The position numbers and the translations under genes were made by a program. 64,000 nt of DNA from Prochlorococcus sp. AG-347-K20 (GTDB lineage Bacteria; Cyanobacteriota; Cyanobacteriia; PCC-6307; Cyanobiaceae): NCBI GenBank assembly GCA_003281315.1, contig QCCH01000001.1, positions 236,486-300,485 of the forward strand. The letters run 5' to 3'. Below the pieces are notes generated by a model. That model made no database searches. It was not told the DNA's origin and saw only the letters and a list, made by a program, of their open reading frames with translations. Below are positions 49,936 to 60,389 of the stretch, one piece after another (position 1 is the first letter of the stretch; the number at the start of each line of letters is the position of its first letter).

Positions 49936-50403
49936 TTATAGACAGTATTTTTTAATCATATTTTTTACCTTTTTAGGCTTGTCTTCAAGAATATAAGCCT
50001 CTACTTCTTTTGCATAAGTTCCAGAAAAATTTGAAGTAGAGAACTCTAACGATCTCCTCTTACTTTGATGTAATTTGCCTTCTAAATTTTTTATGTCCCC
50101 TACTGTCTTATTGTTGTTACATTTTTGTATAGCGTGTGTAGCTTCATGTCTTAATGCCCTTCTTACTGCCAATTCTGTTTTGAAGTTATCTTTGTTCGGC
50201 CTCTTCTTTTCATTTCTATAATTTGTTTTCCTTTTCGCATTTTCAGTACATATTATTATTTTATTTTCTAAAAAATTATGTAGTCCTTTTATTTCTTTAT
50301 TTAATAGACATTCAATTTTATTTTCTTCAACTACATAATTTGCTTTTATTAATAAGTCAAGAATCTCTTTATCTAATTTGCTTAAAAATATTATAAATTC
50401 CAT
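49936..50403 (-). CDS. M76/Atp23-like zinc metalloprotease candidate
   Basis: HEXXH in LRHEATHAIQKCNN, downstream acidic motif AKEVEAYI. Confidence 0.65.
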   Translation of the reverse strand: MEFIIFLSKLDKEILDLLIKANYVVEENKIECLLNKEIKGLHNFLENKIIICTENAKRKTNYRNEKKRPNKDNFKTELAVRRALRHEATHAIQKCNNNKTVGDIKNLEGKLHQSKRRSLEFSTSNFSGTYAKEVEAYILEDKPKKVKNMIKKYCL

Positions 50404-50412
50404 ATTATTTTT

Positions 50413-51702
50413 TTATTTTACTATAGTTGGAATCTGATCTATATCGGTTGTAGATGATCGACTTAAGAAATTCTTGTTCATCGTCCAACTTTTTGGCGTT
50501 TTTGTAATAGCCCATGTAATAGCATTGTTATTAAATCTTTTATTTAATAAATCAATAGTTCTCATTAGATTTGCTGATTTTTTTAGGTCTTTCTGAGATT
50601 TGTAATTGATAACTGATTGCTGTAAATATTCGCTATTAGTTAAATCCTGCATTAAAACACCAGCTTTTGAAAATTTATATTCGGGATTATAAATTTCTTT
50701 AGATAATTCAACTACTATTTTTAAAATGCTATTTGTGTTGTCTGTTGCATTCGTAAGCTTTCTATGAGCACTTCTTTGATAATTTTGATTTGAATATTTA
50801 CTGGTTCTGGCAAATACTCTAATATCAGATGATTGCAAATTCTGAATTCTCATTTTTTCACACGCTTTTATTGCGTGAGTCGCCAGTGCTTGAGTTAAGT
50901 CTTCTAATTTTGTGACAGGAGTACCGAAACTCCTGCTTACCTGGATTTCTTTTTTTGATTTCTTATTTTTTTCTATAGGCAGACATTTATAACCTTTCAG
51001 TTCTAATTGCAATCTTTTTCCTATTATGCCTAGTTTCTTAATGATTTCATTTTCTTCCATATCTCTTAATTCTCTCGCACTTTTAATACCTTTACTTTTC
51101 AACCAATTAGAGGTTTGTCTTCCGACTCCCCATATCTTATCTACACTAATTCTTTTTAAATAATTATTCTCATTTCTGGTTCTAGCTAAATCAAATATTC
51201 CAGCTGAATAATCAATATTTTTAGCTAATTTATTGGCAATTTTTGCTCTTACTTTATTTTCTCCTATTCCTACTGTTATGGTAATCCCTAGATTCTGATA
51301 TATTAATGATCTTATGTTTCTTGCCCAAGGATATAGATTTTTATCATTTGGTCTAGAAATTGAGATAAATGCTTCGTCAATAGAATAAATTTCTATTTCT
51401 TCGCAGTAGTTTTTTAGTAAATTCATTAGCCTTCTGCTCATATCGCCGTAAAGCGAGTAATTTGAGCTTAAGACTGCTACATCTAATTTATTTAATTTTT
51501 CTTTGACCTTAAAATAAGGAGTTCCCATTTTAATTTTTAAAGCTCGCGCTTCAGGACTTCTCGCAATGATACATCCGTCATTATTAGATAAAATTACTAC
51601 TGGTTTATTTCTTAAATTAGGATTAATATTTTGTTCACATGACGCATAAAAATTATTAGCATCTATAAGAGCTATAGCATCAATACTTGGAATTCTCATC
51701 AA
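50413..51702 (-). CDS. umuC: Y-family DNA polymerase V catalytic subunit-like
   Basis: ALIDANNFYASCEQ, YSIDEAFI. Confidence 0.95.
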   Translation of the reverse strand: MMRIPSIDAIALIDANNFYASCEQNINPNLRNKPVVILSNNDGCIIARSPEARALKIKMGTPYFKVKEKLNKLDVAVLSSNYSLYGDMSRRLMNLLKNYCEEIEIYSIDEAFISISRPNDKNLYPWARNIRSLIYQNLGITITVGIGENKVRAKIANKLAKNIDYSAGIFDLARTRNENNYLKRISVDKIWGVGRQTSNWLKSKGIKSARELRDMEENEIIKKLGIIGKRLQLELKGYKCLPIEKNKKSKKEIQVSRSFGTPVTKLEDLTQALATHAIKACEKMRIQNLQSSDIRVFARTSKYSNQNYQRSAHRKLTNATDNTNSILKIVVELSKEIYNPEYKFSKAGVLMQDLTNSEYLQQSVINYKSQKDLKKSANLMRTIDLLNKRFNNNAITWAITKTPKSWTMNKNFLSRSSTTDIDQIPTIVK

Positions 51703-52145
51703 TAGCTATGTATTGAATAAATAACAACTCCCCATATCTGTACATCAATATGGTTTTTAAATCTAAAATCAGGATAATTATTGTTTTCTGCTTTTAAATA
51801 TAATTCATCATTTTTTATAGATAATCTTTTTATTGTAAATTCCCCGTCTATCATTGCGATGATAATATTCCCTGGCTTGGCGATTAAACTCTTGTCTACT
51901 ATTATTAAATCTTTATCTTTAATTCCTGCATTTATCATTGAGTCACCTTTAACTCTAAGAAAAAAAGTGCTAAACGGATTAGATATTAAATGTTCATTTA
52001 AATCAATATTTTCTTCCGTATAGTCATCCGCGGGAGAAGGAAACCCTGCAGATACCGAATCATTTAATAAGGGAATTCTGAACCTTTTAGTAGTTGAATC
52101 AAAGTAATCCAAGACTTGAATTAATAGTATAAATGTACTATACAA
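51699..52145 (-). CDS. umuD: UmuD-like S24 autoprotease; start probably downstream of 52145
   Basis: Cleavage-site-like SAGFPSPADDY; catalytic GDSMINAGI; KPGNIIIAMIDGEFTIKRL. Confidence 0.92.
   Translation of the reverse strand: MYSTFILLIQVLDYFDSTTKRFRIPLLNDSVSAGFPSPADDYTEENIDLNEHLISNPFSTFFLRVKGDSMINAGIKDKDLIIVDKSLIAKPGNIIIAMIDGEFTIKRLSIKNDELYLKAENNNYPDFRFKNHIDVQIWGVVIYSIHSY
52126..52139 (-). promoter_or_regulatory. candidate LexA/SOS box at umuDC promoter
   Basis: Minus strand AGTACATTTATACT, one mismatch to RGTACNNNDGTWCB. Confidence 0.6.
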
Positions 52146-52211
52146 TAAAAATTCAAAGAATAGTTAGTTATTAAAGTTTTATAGATTAATTTTAGATTAA
52201 ATCTAATCTTT

Positions 52212-52628
52212 TTAAGAACGATGGTAAGGGGAGTTGTTAGATATAGAAACAGCTCTATAGATTTGCTCGACAAGGATTAATCTAGCTAATTCATGAGGAA
52301 AAGTTAAAGGAGAGAGACTTAATAAAAGATCTGAATTCATTTTTATATCTGCACTTATTCCATCAGTATCACCTATTAAGAAATTAATTTTTTTATTTTT
52401 AAAATTCAAGAGTAAGGAACATAGTTCAACTGAATTAAACTGCTTCCCTTCTTCACTTAGGACGATAATAATATTGTTATTGGATCTAAGATTATTTAAA
52501 TTAAAAGTCTTTAACTCATTAATGATAAGTTCAGGCATTCTTTTTTTGTATTGATTAATTCCATCTCTAATCCAAAGTTTTTTTATTTTGCCGATAGCAT
52601 AAATTGTTAATCTATTACTCTGAAGCAT
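52212..52628 (-). CDS. rlmH: 23S rRNA (pseudouridine1915-N3)-methyltransferase
   Basis: [34 protein letters not shown]. Confidence 0.95.
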   Translation of the reverse strand: MLQSNRLTIYAIGKIKKLWIRDGINQYKKRMPELIINELKTFNLNNLRSNNNIIIVLSEEGKQFNSVELCSLLLNFKNKKINFLIGDTDGISADIKMNSDLLLSLSPLTFPHELARLILVEQIYRAVSISNNSPYHRS

Positions 52629-52647
52629 AAGTAAATATTAAAACTAA

Positions 52648-52980
52648 TTATTCATCAAGAAGATAATTAAATTCATCATAAAGTTCCTCTTCGGTTGTTA
52701 ATTTATTAGATAGATTAGCTTTTCTAGAATTCATATTAGTTTGATTAAGCTCACTTTTTCTAAGTGAATTATTAACGTTAGAAGTCTCTTCTAAAGATTC
52801 TGAATTATCAATTAACGAATAAAAAATTTTATTGGGATTTTCTGAATTAATTGGATTGGGGATTAAATTATCATTGTTAGGTATATTTGAGTAATTACTT
52901 ATACTTTCACATTCGTTATTTAAATTTTTATTTTTTTTAAATTTATTGAGTTTATCTAAATTTTTTTTTGATAAGCTCAT
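52648..52980 (-). CDS. low-complexity Asn/Ser-rich hypothetical protein
   Basis: 110 aa ORF in its own slot. Confidence 0.55.
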   Translation of the reverse strand: MSLSKKNLDKLNKFKKNKNLNNECESISNYSNIPNNDNLIPNPINSENPNKIFYSLIDNSESLEETSNVNNSLRKSELNQTNMNSRKANLSNKLTTEEELYDEFNYLLDE

Positions 52981-53036
52981 AATATAAAGTATTAAGTAAA
53001 TTCATATTTAATTTAAACATATTATTTATCTTTTAG

Positions 53037-53861
53037 ATGAATTCTAAAAACTATCATCAAAAAAAAAGATTTGGACAGCACTGGTTGGTAAATAAAAAAA
53101 TATTAGAAAAAATTAAAGAAATTGCTGTTCTTAATGAAAATGACTTTATTTTAGAAATTGGTCCAGGTAAAGGAGCTTTAACATCTAAGTTATTAGATTC
53201 AGAAATTAAAAAATTACATGCGATTGAATTAGATAAAGATTTAATAAATTTATTAAATAATAAATTCAATAATAATGATAAGTTTTCACTTCAGCAGGGA
53301 GATATTCTTTCTGTAAATTTAGATTCGATTAATAAGAAGATTACAAAAGTAATTGCAAATATTCCTTACAATATAACTGGTCCAATATTGGATATTTTCA
53401 TAGGAAGATTGGGCATTATAAGAACCTGTAATTACGAAAAAATAATTTTTTTAATGCAGAAAGACGTTGTAGATAGGATTTTATCTAAAGAAGGAAGTCC
53501 AAATGCTGGTGCGCTTAGTATAAGAATGCAACTACTATCAAAAATAAAAAGAATTTGCGATGTACCGCCTTCATCATTTAGTCCGCCTCCAAAAGTTTTT
53601 TCTTCTTTAGTAGTTTTCGAACCAATTAAAAATGATTTAAGATTAGATACTAGTATAGAAAAATATATAGATAAATTTCTTCGAATTTCTTTTAATTCAA
53701 GAAGAAAAATGCTTAGAAATACTCTTAATTCAATACTTTCAAATGAAGAGATAAATGAATTATCTGAATCTTCAAAAGTTTGTTTTAATTTAAGACCACA
53801 AGATATTTCAATTGACCAATGGATTAAGCTTGCAGAAAATTGTATTAAAATTAAAAAATAA
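53037..53861 (+). CDS. rsmA: 16S rRNA dimethyladenosine transferase
   Basis: [35 protein letters not shown]. Confidence 0.97.
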   Translation: MNSKNYHQKKRFGQHWLVNKKILEKIKEIAVLNENDFILEIGPGKGALTSKLLDSEIKKLHAIELDKDLINLLNNKFNNNDKFSLQQGDILSVNLDSINKKITKVIANIPYNITGPILDIFIGRLGIIRTCNYEKIIFLMQKDVVDRILSKEGSPNAGALSIRMQLLSKIKRICDVPPSSFSPPPKVFSSLVVFEPIKNDLRLDTSIEKYIDKFLRISFNSRRKMLRNTLNSILSNEEINELSESSKVCFNLRPQDISIDQWIKLAENCIKIKK

Positions 53862-53873
53862 AAATTTAAGTAT

Positions 53874-54809
53874 ATGCAAGATTTAGCTAAAAAGAAAATT
53901 AATATAAAATCTCCTGCCAAAATAAATTTGCACCTTGAAGTTGTTGGTAAAAGAGAGGATGGATTTCATGAGTTAGCAATGATTATGCAAAATATCGATC
54001 TTGCTGATTATTTAGAATTTGAAATTAATAACGAAGGTTTAATTAAACTTGAGTCTGATTGTAATGATTTAAGCCTATCTGATGATAACTTAATTGTTAA
54101 ATCGGCAAACCTATTAAGGAAAATATCAAATATAGATTACGGTGCGAATATATTTTTAAGTAAAAATATCCCAATTGGCGCAGGATTAGCTGGTGGATCC
54201 AGTAATGCAGCAGCAACATTAATTGGTCTTAATAATTTATGGGATTTGAAATTAGATCAAGAAACTTTATGTTCATTAGCATCAACTTTAGGATCTGATA
54301 TTCCCTTTTTTATAAATGGTGGTATTCAATTATGTTTTGGAAGAGGCGAAATTTTGGAGAAATTAGATTCAACTCTTGAATATGGAGCAATTCTTTTAAA
54401 AAATCCTAATGTATCAATATCAACTGCTGAAACTTATAAAAAATTTAATAATAGATTTTGTGATCAATATCTTACTGATAGAGAAATGATTGAGAACATA
54501 AGAAAAAATTTAAGAGATAATGGTTTAAATAACTTAAATTTTGATAATCAACATTTATCTATTAAAAATGATTTGCAGTTAGTTGTTGAAAATGAAAATG
54601 ATTCTGTAAAGCAGGCATTATATTTACTTTCTAAATTAGAAAATTGTCTCACATTTTCAATGAGTGGATCAGGCCCTACATGCTTTGCACTCTTTAAAGA
54701 TATAGAGACTGCTAAAAAAGAATTAACTGCAAATTCTAAATTATTTAAAGATAAAGGCTATGATTCATGGGTTTGCACTTTCCTTAAAAAGGGAATAACA
54801 TTCATTTAA
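53874..54809 (+). CDS. ispE: 4-(cytidine 5'-diphospho)-2-C-methyl-D-erythritol kinase
   Basis: SPAKINLHLEVVGKREDGFHEL, IPIGAGLAGGSSNAAATL. Confidence 0.97.
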   Translation: MQDLAKKKINIKSPAKINLHLEVVGKREDGFHELAMIMQNIDLADYLEFEINNEGLIKLESDCNDLSLSDDNLIVKSANLLRKISNIDYGANIFLSKNIPIGAGLAGGSSNAAATLIGLNNLWDLKLDQETLCSLASTLGSDIPFFINGGIQLCFGRGEILEKLDSTLEYGAILLKNPNVSISTAETYKKFNNRFCDQYLTDREMIENIRKNLRDNGLNNLNFDNQHLSIKNDLQLVVENENDSVKQALYLLSKLENCLTFSMSGSGPTCFALFKDIETAKKELTANSKLFKDKGYDSWVCTFLKKGITFI

Positions 54810-54833
54810 AATTTTTTTATATAAAAATCTATT

Positions 54834-55136
54834 GTGGCTGATAATAGTAATGAGAATATTGAAGAAAATATTCCCGAAAAAGGACCTTTAAATTTTATTG
54901 TTGGATCATTAACAAGTTTTTTATTATTTATATTTTTTTATTTTTTAAGTAATAAAATTGCAATTTATTTTTCAGTACATAAACCATCTAATTCTTCTGA
55001 TATAGTCCATAATATTTCCTCTAGTATTAATACATTAATAATTGGATTATCTTTTTTGCTAACTTTCTCTTTTGCTTTTATAGGTATAGGACTTTTTATT
55101 GTATTTATTCGCAGTTTTATTGTGAAGAAAAGTTGA
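54834..55136 (+). CDS. DUF3082-like membrane protein
   Basis: Two hydrophobic segments; downstream of ispE, GTG start. Confidence 0.65.
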   Translation: MADNSNENIEENIPEKGPLNFIVGSLTSFLLFIFFYFLSNKIAIYFSVHKPSNSSDIVHNISSSINTLIIGLSFLLTFSFAFIGIGLFIVFIRSFIVKKS

Positions 55137-55170
55137 ATTGCCAATATTATTAAAAAAACACTTTCTTTGA

Positions 55171-55266
55171 ATGTCTTTACATGACTTAGGCCTTTTAGTC
55201 CTCTTGCTGTCGCCAGGAATGATTTTATCAATATTGCTACTCATAACCTTCGCTGAAGGAGGTTGA
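55171..55266 (+). CDS. single-TM small protein (31 aa), not in ORF track
   Basis: MSLHDLGLLVLLLSPGMILSILLLITFAEGG by manual translation. Confidence 0.4.
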   Translation: MSLHDLGLLVLLLSPGMILSILLLITFAEGG

Positions 55267-55315
55267 ATTATTTAAAGTGGTAGGATTATATATGTGATTA
55301 ATTAGGTAATTAATT

Positions 55316-56299
55316 GTGGCTGGAACATTATTATTTAATGCTTTGAAAGAGGCAATTGATGAAGAAATGGCAAATGATGTAAATGTTTGCGTAATGGGGG
55401 AAGATGTTGGTCAATATGGAGGATCTTATAAGGTAACAAAGGATTTATATGAAAAATATGGAGAGTTAAGAGTCTTAGATACTCCAATTGCAGAGAATAG
55501 TTTTACCGGTATGGCTGTGGGTGCAGCAATGACTGGCTTAAGACCAATAGTAGAAGGAATGAATATGGGTTTTTTGCTTTTAGCATTTAATCAGATATCA
55601 AACAATATGGGTATGCTTAGATATACAAGTGGCGGAAATTATAAAATACCAGCAGTAGTTCGAGGACCTGGAGGAGTTGGTCGTCAACTTGGCGCTGAGC
55701 ATAGTCAAAGACTTGAAGCATATTTTCATGCAGTTCCTGGCATCAAGATTGTTGCATGTAGTACGCCCACAAATGCTAAAGGTTTAATGAAAGCAGCAAT
55801 AAGAGATGATAATCCGGTTCTATTTTTCGAACATGTTCTTCTATACAATTTGTCTGAAGAATTACCTGAGGGTGATTATACTTGCGCTTTAGATCAGGCT
55901 GACGTTGTAAGAGAAGGTAAAGATATTACTATACTAACTTATTCAAGAATGAGACATCACTGCCTTAATGCTGTTGAAGAATTAGAAAAAAAAGGAATAG
56001 ATGTTGAGTTAATCGATTTAATAAGTTTAAAACCATTTGATATGGAAACTATTTCAAAATCAATAAGAAAAACAAATAAAGTAATTATTGTTGAAGAATG
56101 TATGAAAACTGGAGGTATTGGTGCAGAATTAATTGCCTTGATAACAGAAGAATGTTTCGATGATCTTGATGCCAGACCAATTAGATTATCTAGTCAGGAT
56201 ATTCCAACTCCGTATAACGGAAATCTTGAGAATTTGACAATAATCCAGCCACATCAAATAGTTGAAAAAGTTGAAGATTTAATTAGTGGGAGTATATAG
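55316..56299 (+). CDS. pdhB: pyruvate dehydrogenase E1 component beta subunit
   Basis: [37 protein letters not shown]. Confidence 0.95.
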   Translation: MAGTLLFNALKEAIDEEMANDVNVCVMGEDVGQYGGSYKVTKDLYEKYGELRVLDTPIAENSFTGMAVGAAMTGLRPIVEGMNMGFLLLAFNQISNNMGMLRYTSGGNYKIPAVVRGPGGVGRQLGAEHSQRLEAYFHAVPGIKIVACSTPTNAKGLMKAAIRDDNPVLFFEHVLLYNLSEELPEGDYTCALDQADVVREGKDITILTYSRMRHHCLNAVEELEKKGIDVELIDLISLKPFDMETISKSIRKTNKVIIVEECMKTGGIGAELIALITEECFDDLDARPIRLSSQDIPTPYNGNLENLTIIQPHQIVEKVEDLISGSI

Positions 56300-56302
56300 G
56301 CA

Positions 56303-57772
56303 ATGAAAAGAAGGCAAGTTTGGCTTTTTTTTATTATATTTCTACTTACTTTATCTGTTTATCTTTTAATTAATTATCCCCTACAGTTGGGATTGGATTT
56401 ACAAGGTGGTTCTCAACTTACACTACAAATTATTAAAGAGGAAGGTAAGGTAACAAAGGATGAACTTGAAGCAGTTAATTCTGTTATAGATAGACGAGTT
56501 AACAATTTAGGGGTTTCTGAGTCTAACTTGCAAACTCTAGGTGGTGATCAATTGATTTTAGAATTACCTGGAGAACAAAATCCATTAGTTGCTTCAAGAG
56601 TTTTAGGGAAGACTGCTTTATTAGAATTTAGAACCCAAAAAGAAGGAACTTCTACAAATTTAAAAACTTTACAACTTCAGAGATTTAATATTAAAGAATT
56701 AATTAAACAATATTCCTCTGCAGAACAAAGTCAATATGATGATAATTTCTTAAAAATTATTCAGGATGATCTTAAAAATACAGAGCAAGAATTAAATTAC
56801 TCATCTACCAGTAGTGATTTATATGGGAAGTTAATTGAAATTAAGAAGCATGTTGATACAGAAATTACAAATTTATTTCTTAAAACAGATTTATCTGGCA
56901 AAGATCTAATTAACGCAGGAAGGAGACAAGAACAAACAAATAGTAATTGGGAGGTTTTATTAACTTTTAGTAATTCAGGAGGTGAAAAGTTTGCTGAAAT
57001 CACAAAGACAATTGCTGGCACTAATCAACTTTTGGCTATCATTCTTGATGGCGAATCAATAAGTGAAGCTAGTGTTGGTAGTCAGTTTGCTAATACTGGG
57101 ATTACAGGTGGATCAGCTACAATAAGCGGTAATTTTAGTGCTGAAAATGCTAGAGAATTAGAAGTTCAACTTAAAGGTGGTTCCTTGCCATTGCCAATTG
57201 AAATAGTAGAAACTAACACAATTGGAGCTCTTTTGGGATCCAAAAATATATTTAAAAGTCTTTATGCAGCTATTAGTGGATTAATTTTTGTAGGTATTTT
57301 TATGATTTTTAATTATAGAATTTTAGGTTTTGTTTCAGTTATTTCTTTAGTACTTTATGGTTTCTTTAACTTAGCCCTATATTCTTTAATTCCTGTAACT
57401 TTGACTTTACCTGGAATATCTGGGCTTATACTTAGCATTGGTATGGCTGTTGATGCAAATATTCTAATATTTGAGAGAATTAGAGAAGAATTATATGATG
57501 GTAATACTCTCACAAGATCTATTGATAGCGGTTTTCAAAGAGCTAATTCATCCATAGTTGATGGCCATATTACAACACTTTTAAGTTGTTTTGTATTGTT
57601 TTTATTAGGAACAAATTTTGTTAAAGGTTTTGCGGCAACATTAGGTATTGGAGTACTAATAAGCTTGTTTACCTCATTAAATTGTTCTAAAACTATTTTG
57701 CGATTTTTTATAACATATCAATCTTTTAGACAAAAAAATCTTTATCTAACCAGAAACAATCTACCAAATTAA
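56303..57772 (+). CDS. secD: protein translocase subunit SecD
   Basis: GLDLQGGSQLTLQI, SIGMAVDANILIFERIREE. Confidence 0.97.
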   Translation: MKRRQVWLFFIIFLLTLSVYLLINYPLQLGLDLQGGSQLTLQIIKEEGKVTKDELEAVNSVIDRRVNNLGVSESNLQTLGGDQLILELPGEQNPLVASRVLGKTALLEFRTQKEGTSTNLKTLQLQRFNIKELIKQYSSAEQSQYDDNFLKIIQDDLKNTEQELNYSSTSSDLYGKLIEIKKHVDTEITNLFLKTDLSGKDLINAGRRQEQTNSNWEVLLTFSNSGGEKFAEITKTIAGTNQLLAIILDGESISEASVGSQFANTGITGGSATISGNFSAENARELEVQLKGGSLPLPIEIVETNTIGALLGSKNIFKSLYAAISGLIFVGIFMIFNYRILGFVSVISLVLYGFFNLALYSLIPVTLTLPGISGLILSIGMAVDANILIFERIREELYDGNTLTRSIDSGFQRANSSIVDGHITTLLSCFVLFLLGTNFVKGFAATLGIGVLISLFTSLNCSKTILRFFITYQSFRQKNLYLTRNNLPN

Positions 57773-57793
57773 ATTTTTTATTTCTAATTTTCC

Positions 57794-58708
57794 ATGAAAT
57801 ACAAACTTGAAATAATAAAAAACAAAAGAAAGATAATTGGTTTTTCAACTGTTCTTATTTTGTTAAGTCTTTTAGGAATTTTCTATTCTACTTTTAATAC
57901 TTCTTACAAGAAACCTATTAATTTAGGAATGGATTTTGTTGGGGGAAATGAACTAAGAATAGAGAGAGTTTGTGGTGAAGAGTGTTCTAATTTCCCCACT
58001 GATTTAGTATTAGATAATTTAAAAAGGATCTCTAAAAATAAAAAAGTTATAAATAATATTAAATTACAATTCCAAAATAATAATAAATTGATTTCAATAA
58101 GGACACCTTATTTGAGTATCGAAGAATCAAATAATCTTATTACTAATATTGATAATATTATTGGACCTCTCAATTATGAGAGTAAGGATTCAAGATTAAT
58201 AGGTCCAAAGCTTGGGAAAAGATTACTTATTAATTGTGTTACTTCATTGTTAGTTTCTTTATTTGCAATATCTTTATATATAACTATTAGATTTGATAAA
58301 AAATATGCTTTATTTGCATTATTAGCTTTATTCCATGATTTAGTAATTGTTTTCGGTATATTCTCCTGGTTGGGAATTATATTATCCGTCGAGGTAAATA
58401 GTTTATTTGCAGTGTCCTTGTTAACTATTGCTGGTTACTCTGTAAATGATACTGTTGTTATTTTTGATAGAATTCGTGAAAATTTAAAATCAAAGAAAGA
58501 AGACTATAACGAAACTATTCAATTATCAGTAAACGAATCATTTAGGAGAACAACCTTTACCAGTATTACAACCCTTATCCCTTTATTAAGCATAATTTTG
58601 TTTGGATCTTACTCTTTATTTTGGTTTTCTTTGGCCTTATCATTAGGAATTATAGTTGGAAGTTATTCAAGTATTTTATTGGCCCCATCTTTCTTGCTTA
58701 AAGACTGA
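57794..58708 (+). CDS. secF: protein translocase subunit SecF
   Basis: LGMDFVGGNELRI, AGYSVNDTVVIFDRIREN. Confidence 0.97.
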   Translation: MKYKLEIIKNKRKIIGFSTVLILLSLLGIFYSTFNTSYKKPINLGMDFVGGNELRIERVCGEECSNFPTDLVLDNLKRISKNKKVINNIKLQFQNNNKLISIRTPYLSIEESNNLITNIDNIIGPLNYESKDSRLIGPKLGKRLLINCVTSLLVSLFAISLYITIRFDKKYALFALLALFHDLVIVFGIFSWLGIILSVEVNSLFAVSLLTIAGYSVNDTVVIFDRIRENLKSKKEDYNETIQLSVNESFRRTTFTSITTLIPLLSIILFGSYSLFWFSLALSLGIIVGSYSSILLAPSFLLKD

Positions 58709-58726
58709 GCATAAGCTTCTAATTTT

Positions 58727-58909
58727 ATGAAATCGAATTATTATTTGATAATTTTATTTTCTTTAGTTTTAATAGATCTTTCTACTGAGCTAAGAATATT
58801 ATTTGATCATTTTACTTTTAGTTCATTATATTTTGCTATAGGTAAACATCCTTTAGCTTTCTTTATACTTTGTTCCTACCCATATTTATATAAAAAATTA
58901 ATTAAATAG
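58727..58909 (+). CDS. small membrane protein
   Basis: 60 aa hydrophobic ORF downstream of secF. Confidence 0.5.
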   Translation: MKSNYYLIILFSLVLIDLSTELRILFDHFTFSSLYFAIGKHPLAFFILCSYPYLYKKLIK

Positions 58910-58923
58910 TTTTTAAATATTTT

Positions 58924-59967
58924 TTAAATATCTTTTAAAGATTCTTTGATTAAAACTTGTATCACTACAGCTAATGGAAGAGATAGTATTAAGCCTAGTG
59001 GACCAAAAATGAAGGTAAATCCAAATTGTGATATTAATGTTAAACCAGGAAGTAAGTTTGCTTTTTTCTTCATTATAGATGGCATTATTATATAGCTTTC
59101 AATATTTTGAATTATTACATATGCTCCTAAAACGGCCAGTGGCTTCCAAAAATTATCTAGTAGTGCTATTGAGATTGGAAATATACCACTAATAACTGGA
59201 CCTATATTTGGAATTATATTAAGAACCATTGCTATTAATGCATTTGAGACAACGTATTTTACATCTAATATAGACAAAATTATTAATGATAATAGACCTA
59301 CTGATAATGAGCTTATGACCATAGAAAAGGTCCAATTCGCTAATGCAATATTGCATTGATCCAGAATATTTCTAAATTTGTTGCGATAATTTTTTGGAAT
59401 TAATATGAGTATATTTTCTTTATATTGTTTTGGTTCAATAGAAATCATCAAACTCACTGCTAATACGAATATTATTTTCAAAAGACCTGAACCCAGATTC
59501 CCTGCTATATTTATTAAATTTCTAAAACTTTCTTGAACAGCTTTTGCAATGGTTGTGGCATCTGGGATGGTAACTACATTATTTATAAGACTGAATATGT
59601 CTATAACATTTTTTGATTGTTCGCCATAAAATAGGCTATTAAATTTGTTCAGATTTGTATTAATCAAAATATTTATTTTTGATAAACCATTTGGAATATC
59701 AACTAATATTTCATTGAATTCTTTTATAAACGGAGGCAATACAAGAATAAAAATTGAAAAAACTATTACTGAGATAACAGTTAAGACAAGAAACAAAGAA
59801 AGCAATCGGGGAATTTTCAAACCCTTTTGCATTTGATTACATAAATTACATACAATATTTGAAATTACTAAAGAACAAATAATTAAGAGGAGAAAATCTC
59901 TTAAAGTCCATATTATTAACGAAGTGATTAAGATTACTACTAACTTGAAATATGATGAACTACTCAA
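58924..59967 (-). CDS. AI-2E family transporter (PerM-like)
   Basis: Multi-TM, NIIPNIGPVISGIFPISIAL and ESYIIMPSIM. Confidence 0.88.
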   Translation of the reverse strand: MSSSSYFKLVVILITSLIIWTLRDFLLLIICSLVISNIVCNLCNQMQKGLKIPRLLSLFLVLTVISVIVFSIFILVLPPFIKEFNEILVDIPNGLSKINILINTNLNKFNSLFYGEQSKNVIDIFSLINNVVTIPDATTIAKAVQESFRNLINIAGNLGSGLLKIIFVLAVSLMISIEPKQYKENILILIPKNYRNKFRNILDQCNIALANWTFSMVISSLSVGLLSLIILSILDVKYVVSNALIAMVLNIIPNIGPVISGIFPISIALLDNFWKPLAVLGAYVIIQNIESYIIMPSIMKKKANLLPGLTLISQFGFTFIFGPLGLILSLPLAVVIQVLIKESLKDI

Positions 59968-59980
59968 TTTTTAGAATATT

Positions 59981-60334
59981 CTACTTCTTCTCAGAATATC
60001 CTAATCCATTTGATTTGGCATAACTATTTGCAAATCTCATAAATCTGTCAAAATCTGATGTGTTCTTCCAAATATAAACTGCTTCTAAAAATATGGGTTC
60101 TCCATCAAGAAACTTTACTTTAACTTCCCTAGTTAGTATTTCACCTTCAGAGTCAATCATACGCATACCTGTGATTTCACCATCCGTAATTGAAGATAAT
60201 GCCTGAGGTTTTTCGAACAAAAATAAAGCTTGGCCGGTGGTACCATCCTTACTCCTAGTGAGCCTTATTTCAGGCACTACAGGTTCATCAGTTCCTTCAT
60301 AAAATTGTATTGTTGCAGTTTTATTTGCTGTCAT
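59981..60334 (-). CDS. psb28: photosystem II assembly protein Psb28
   Basis: [35 protein letters not shown]. Confidence 0.97.
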   Translation of the reverse strand: MTANKTATIQFYEGTDEPVVPEIRLTRSKDGTTGQALFLFEKPQALSSITDGEITGMRMIDSEGEILTREVKVKFLDGEPIFLEAVYIWKNTSDFDRFMRFANSYAKSNGLGYSEKK

Positions 60335-60389
60335 AATATTAAATTAATAATTTATTATTTTAGGAAATATTTTTTAAATTCGTTTGTAG

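Noticed and set aside
53432-53920. 162-aa minus-strand ORF opposite rsmA/ispE
   Set aside because: Antisense to two confident conserved genes.
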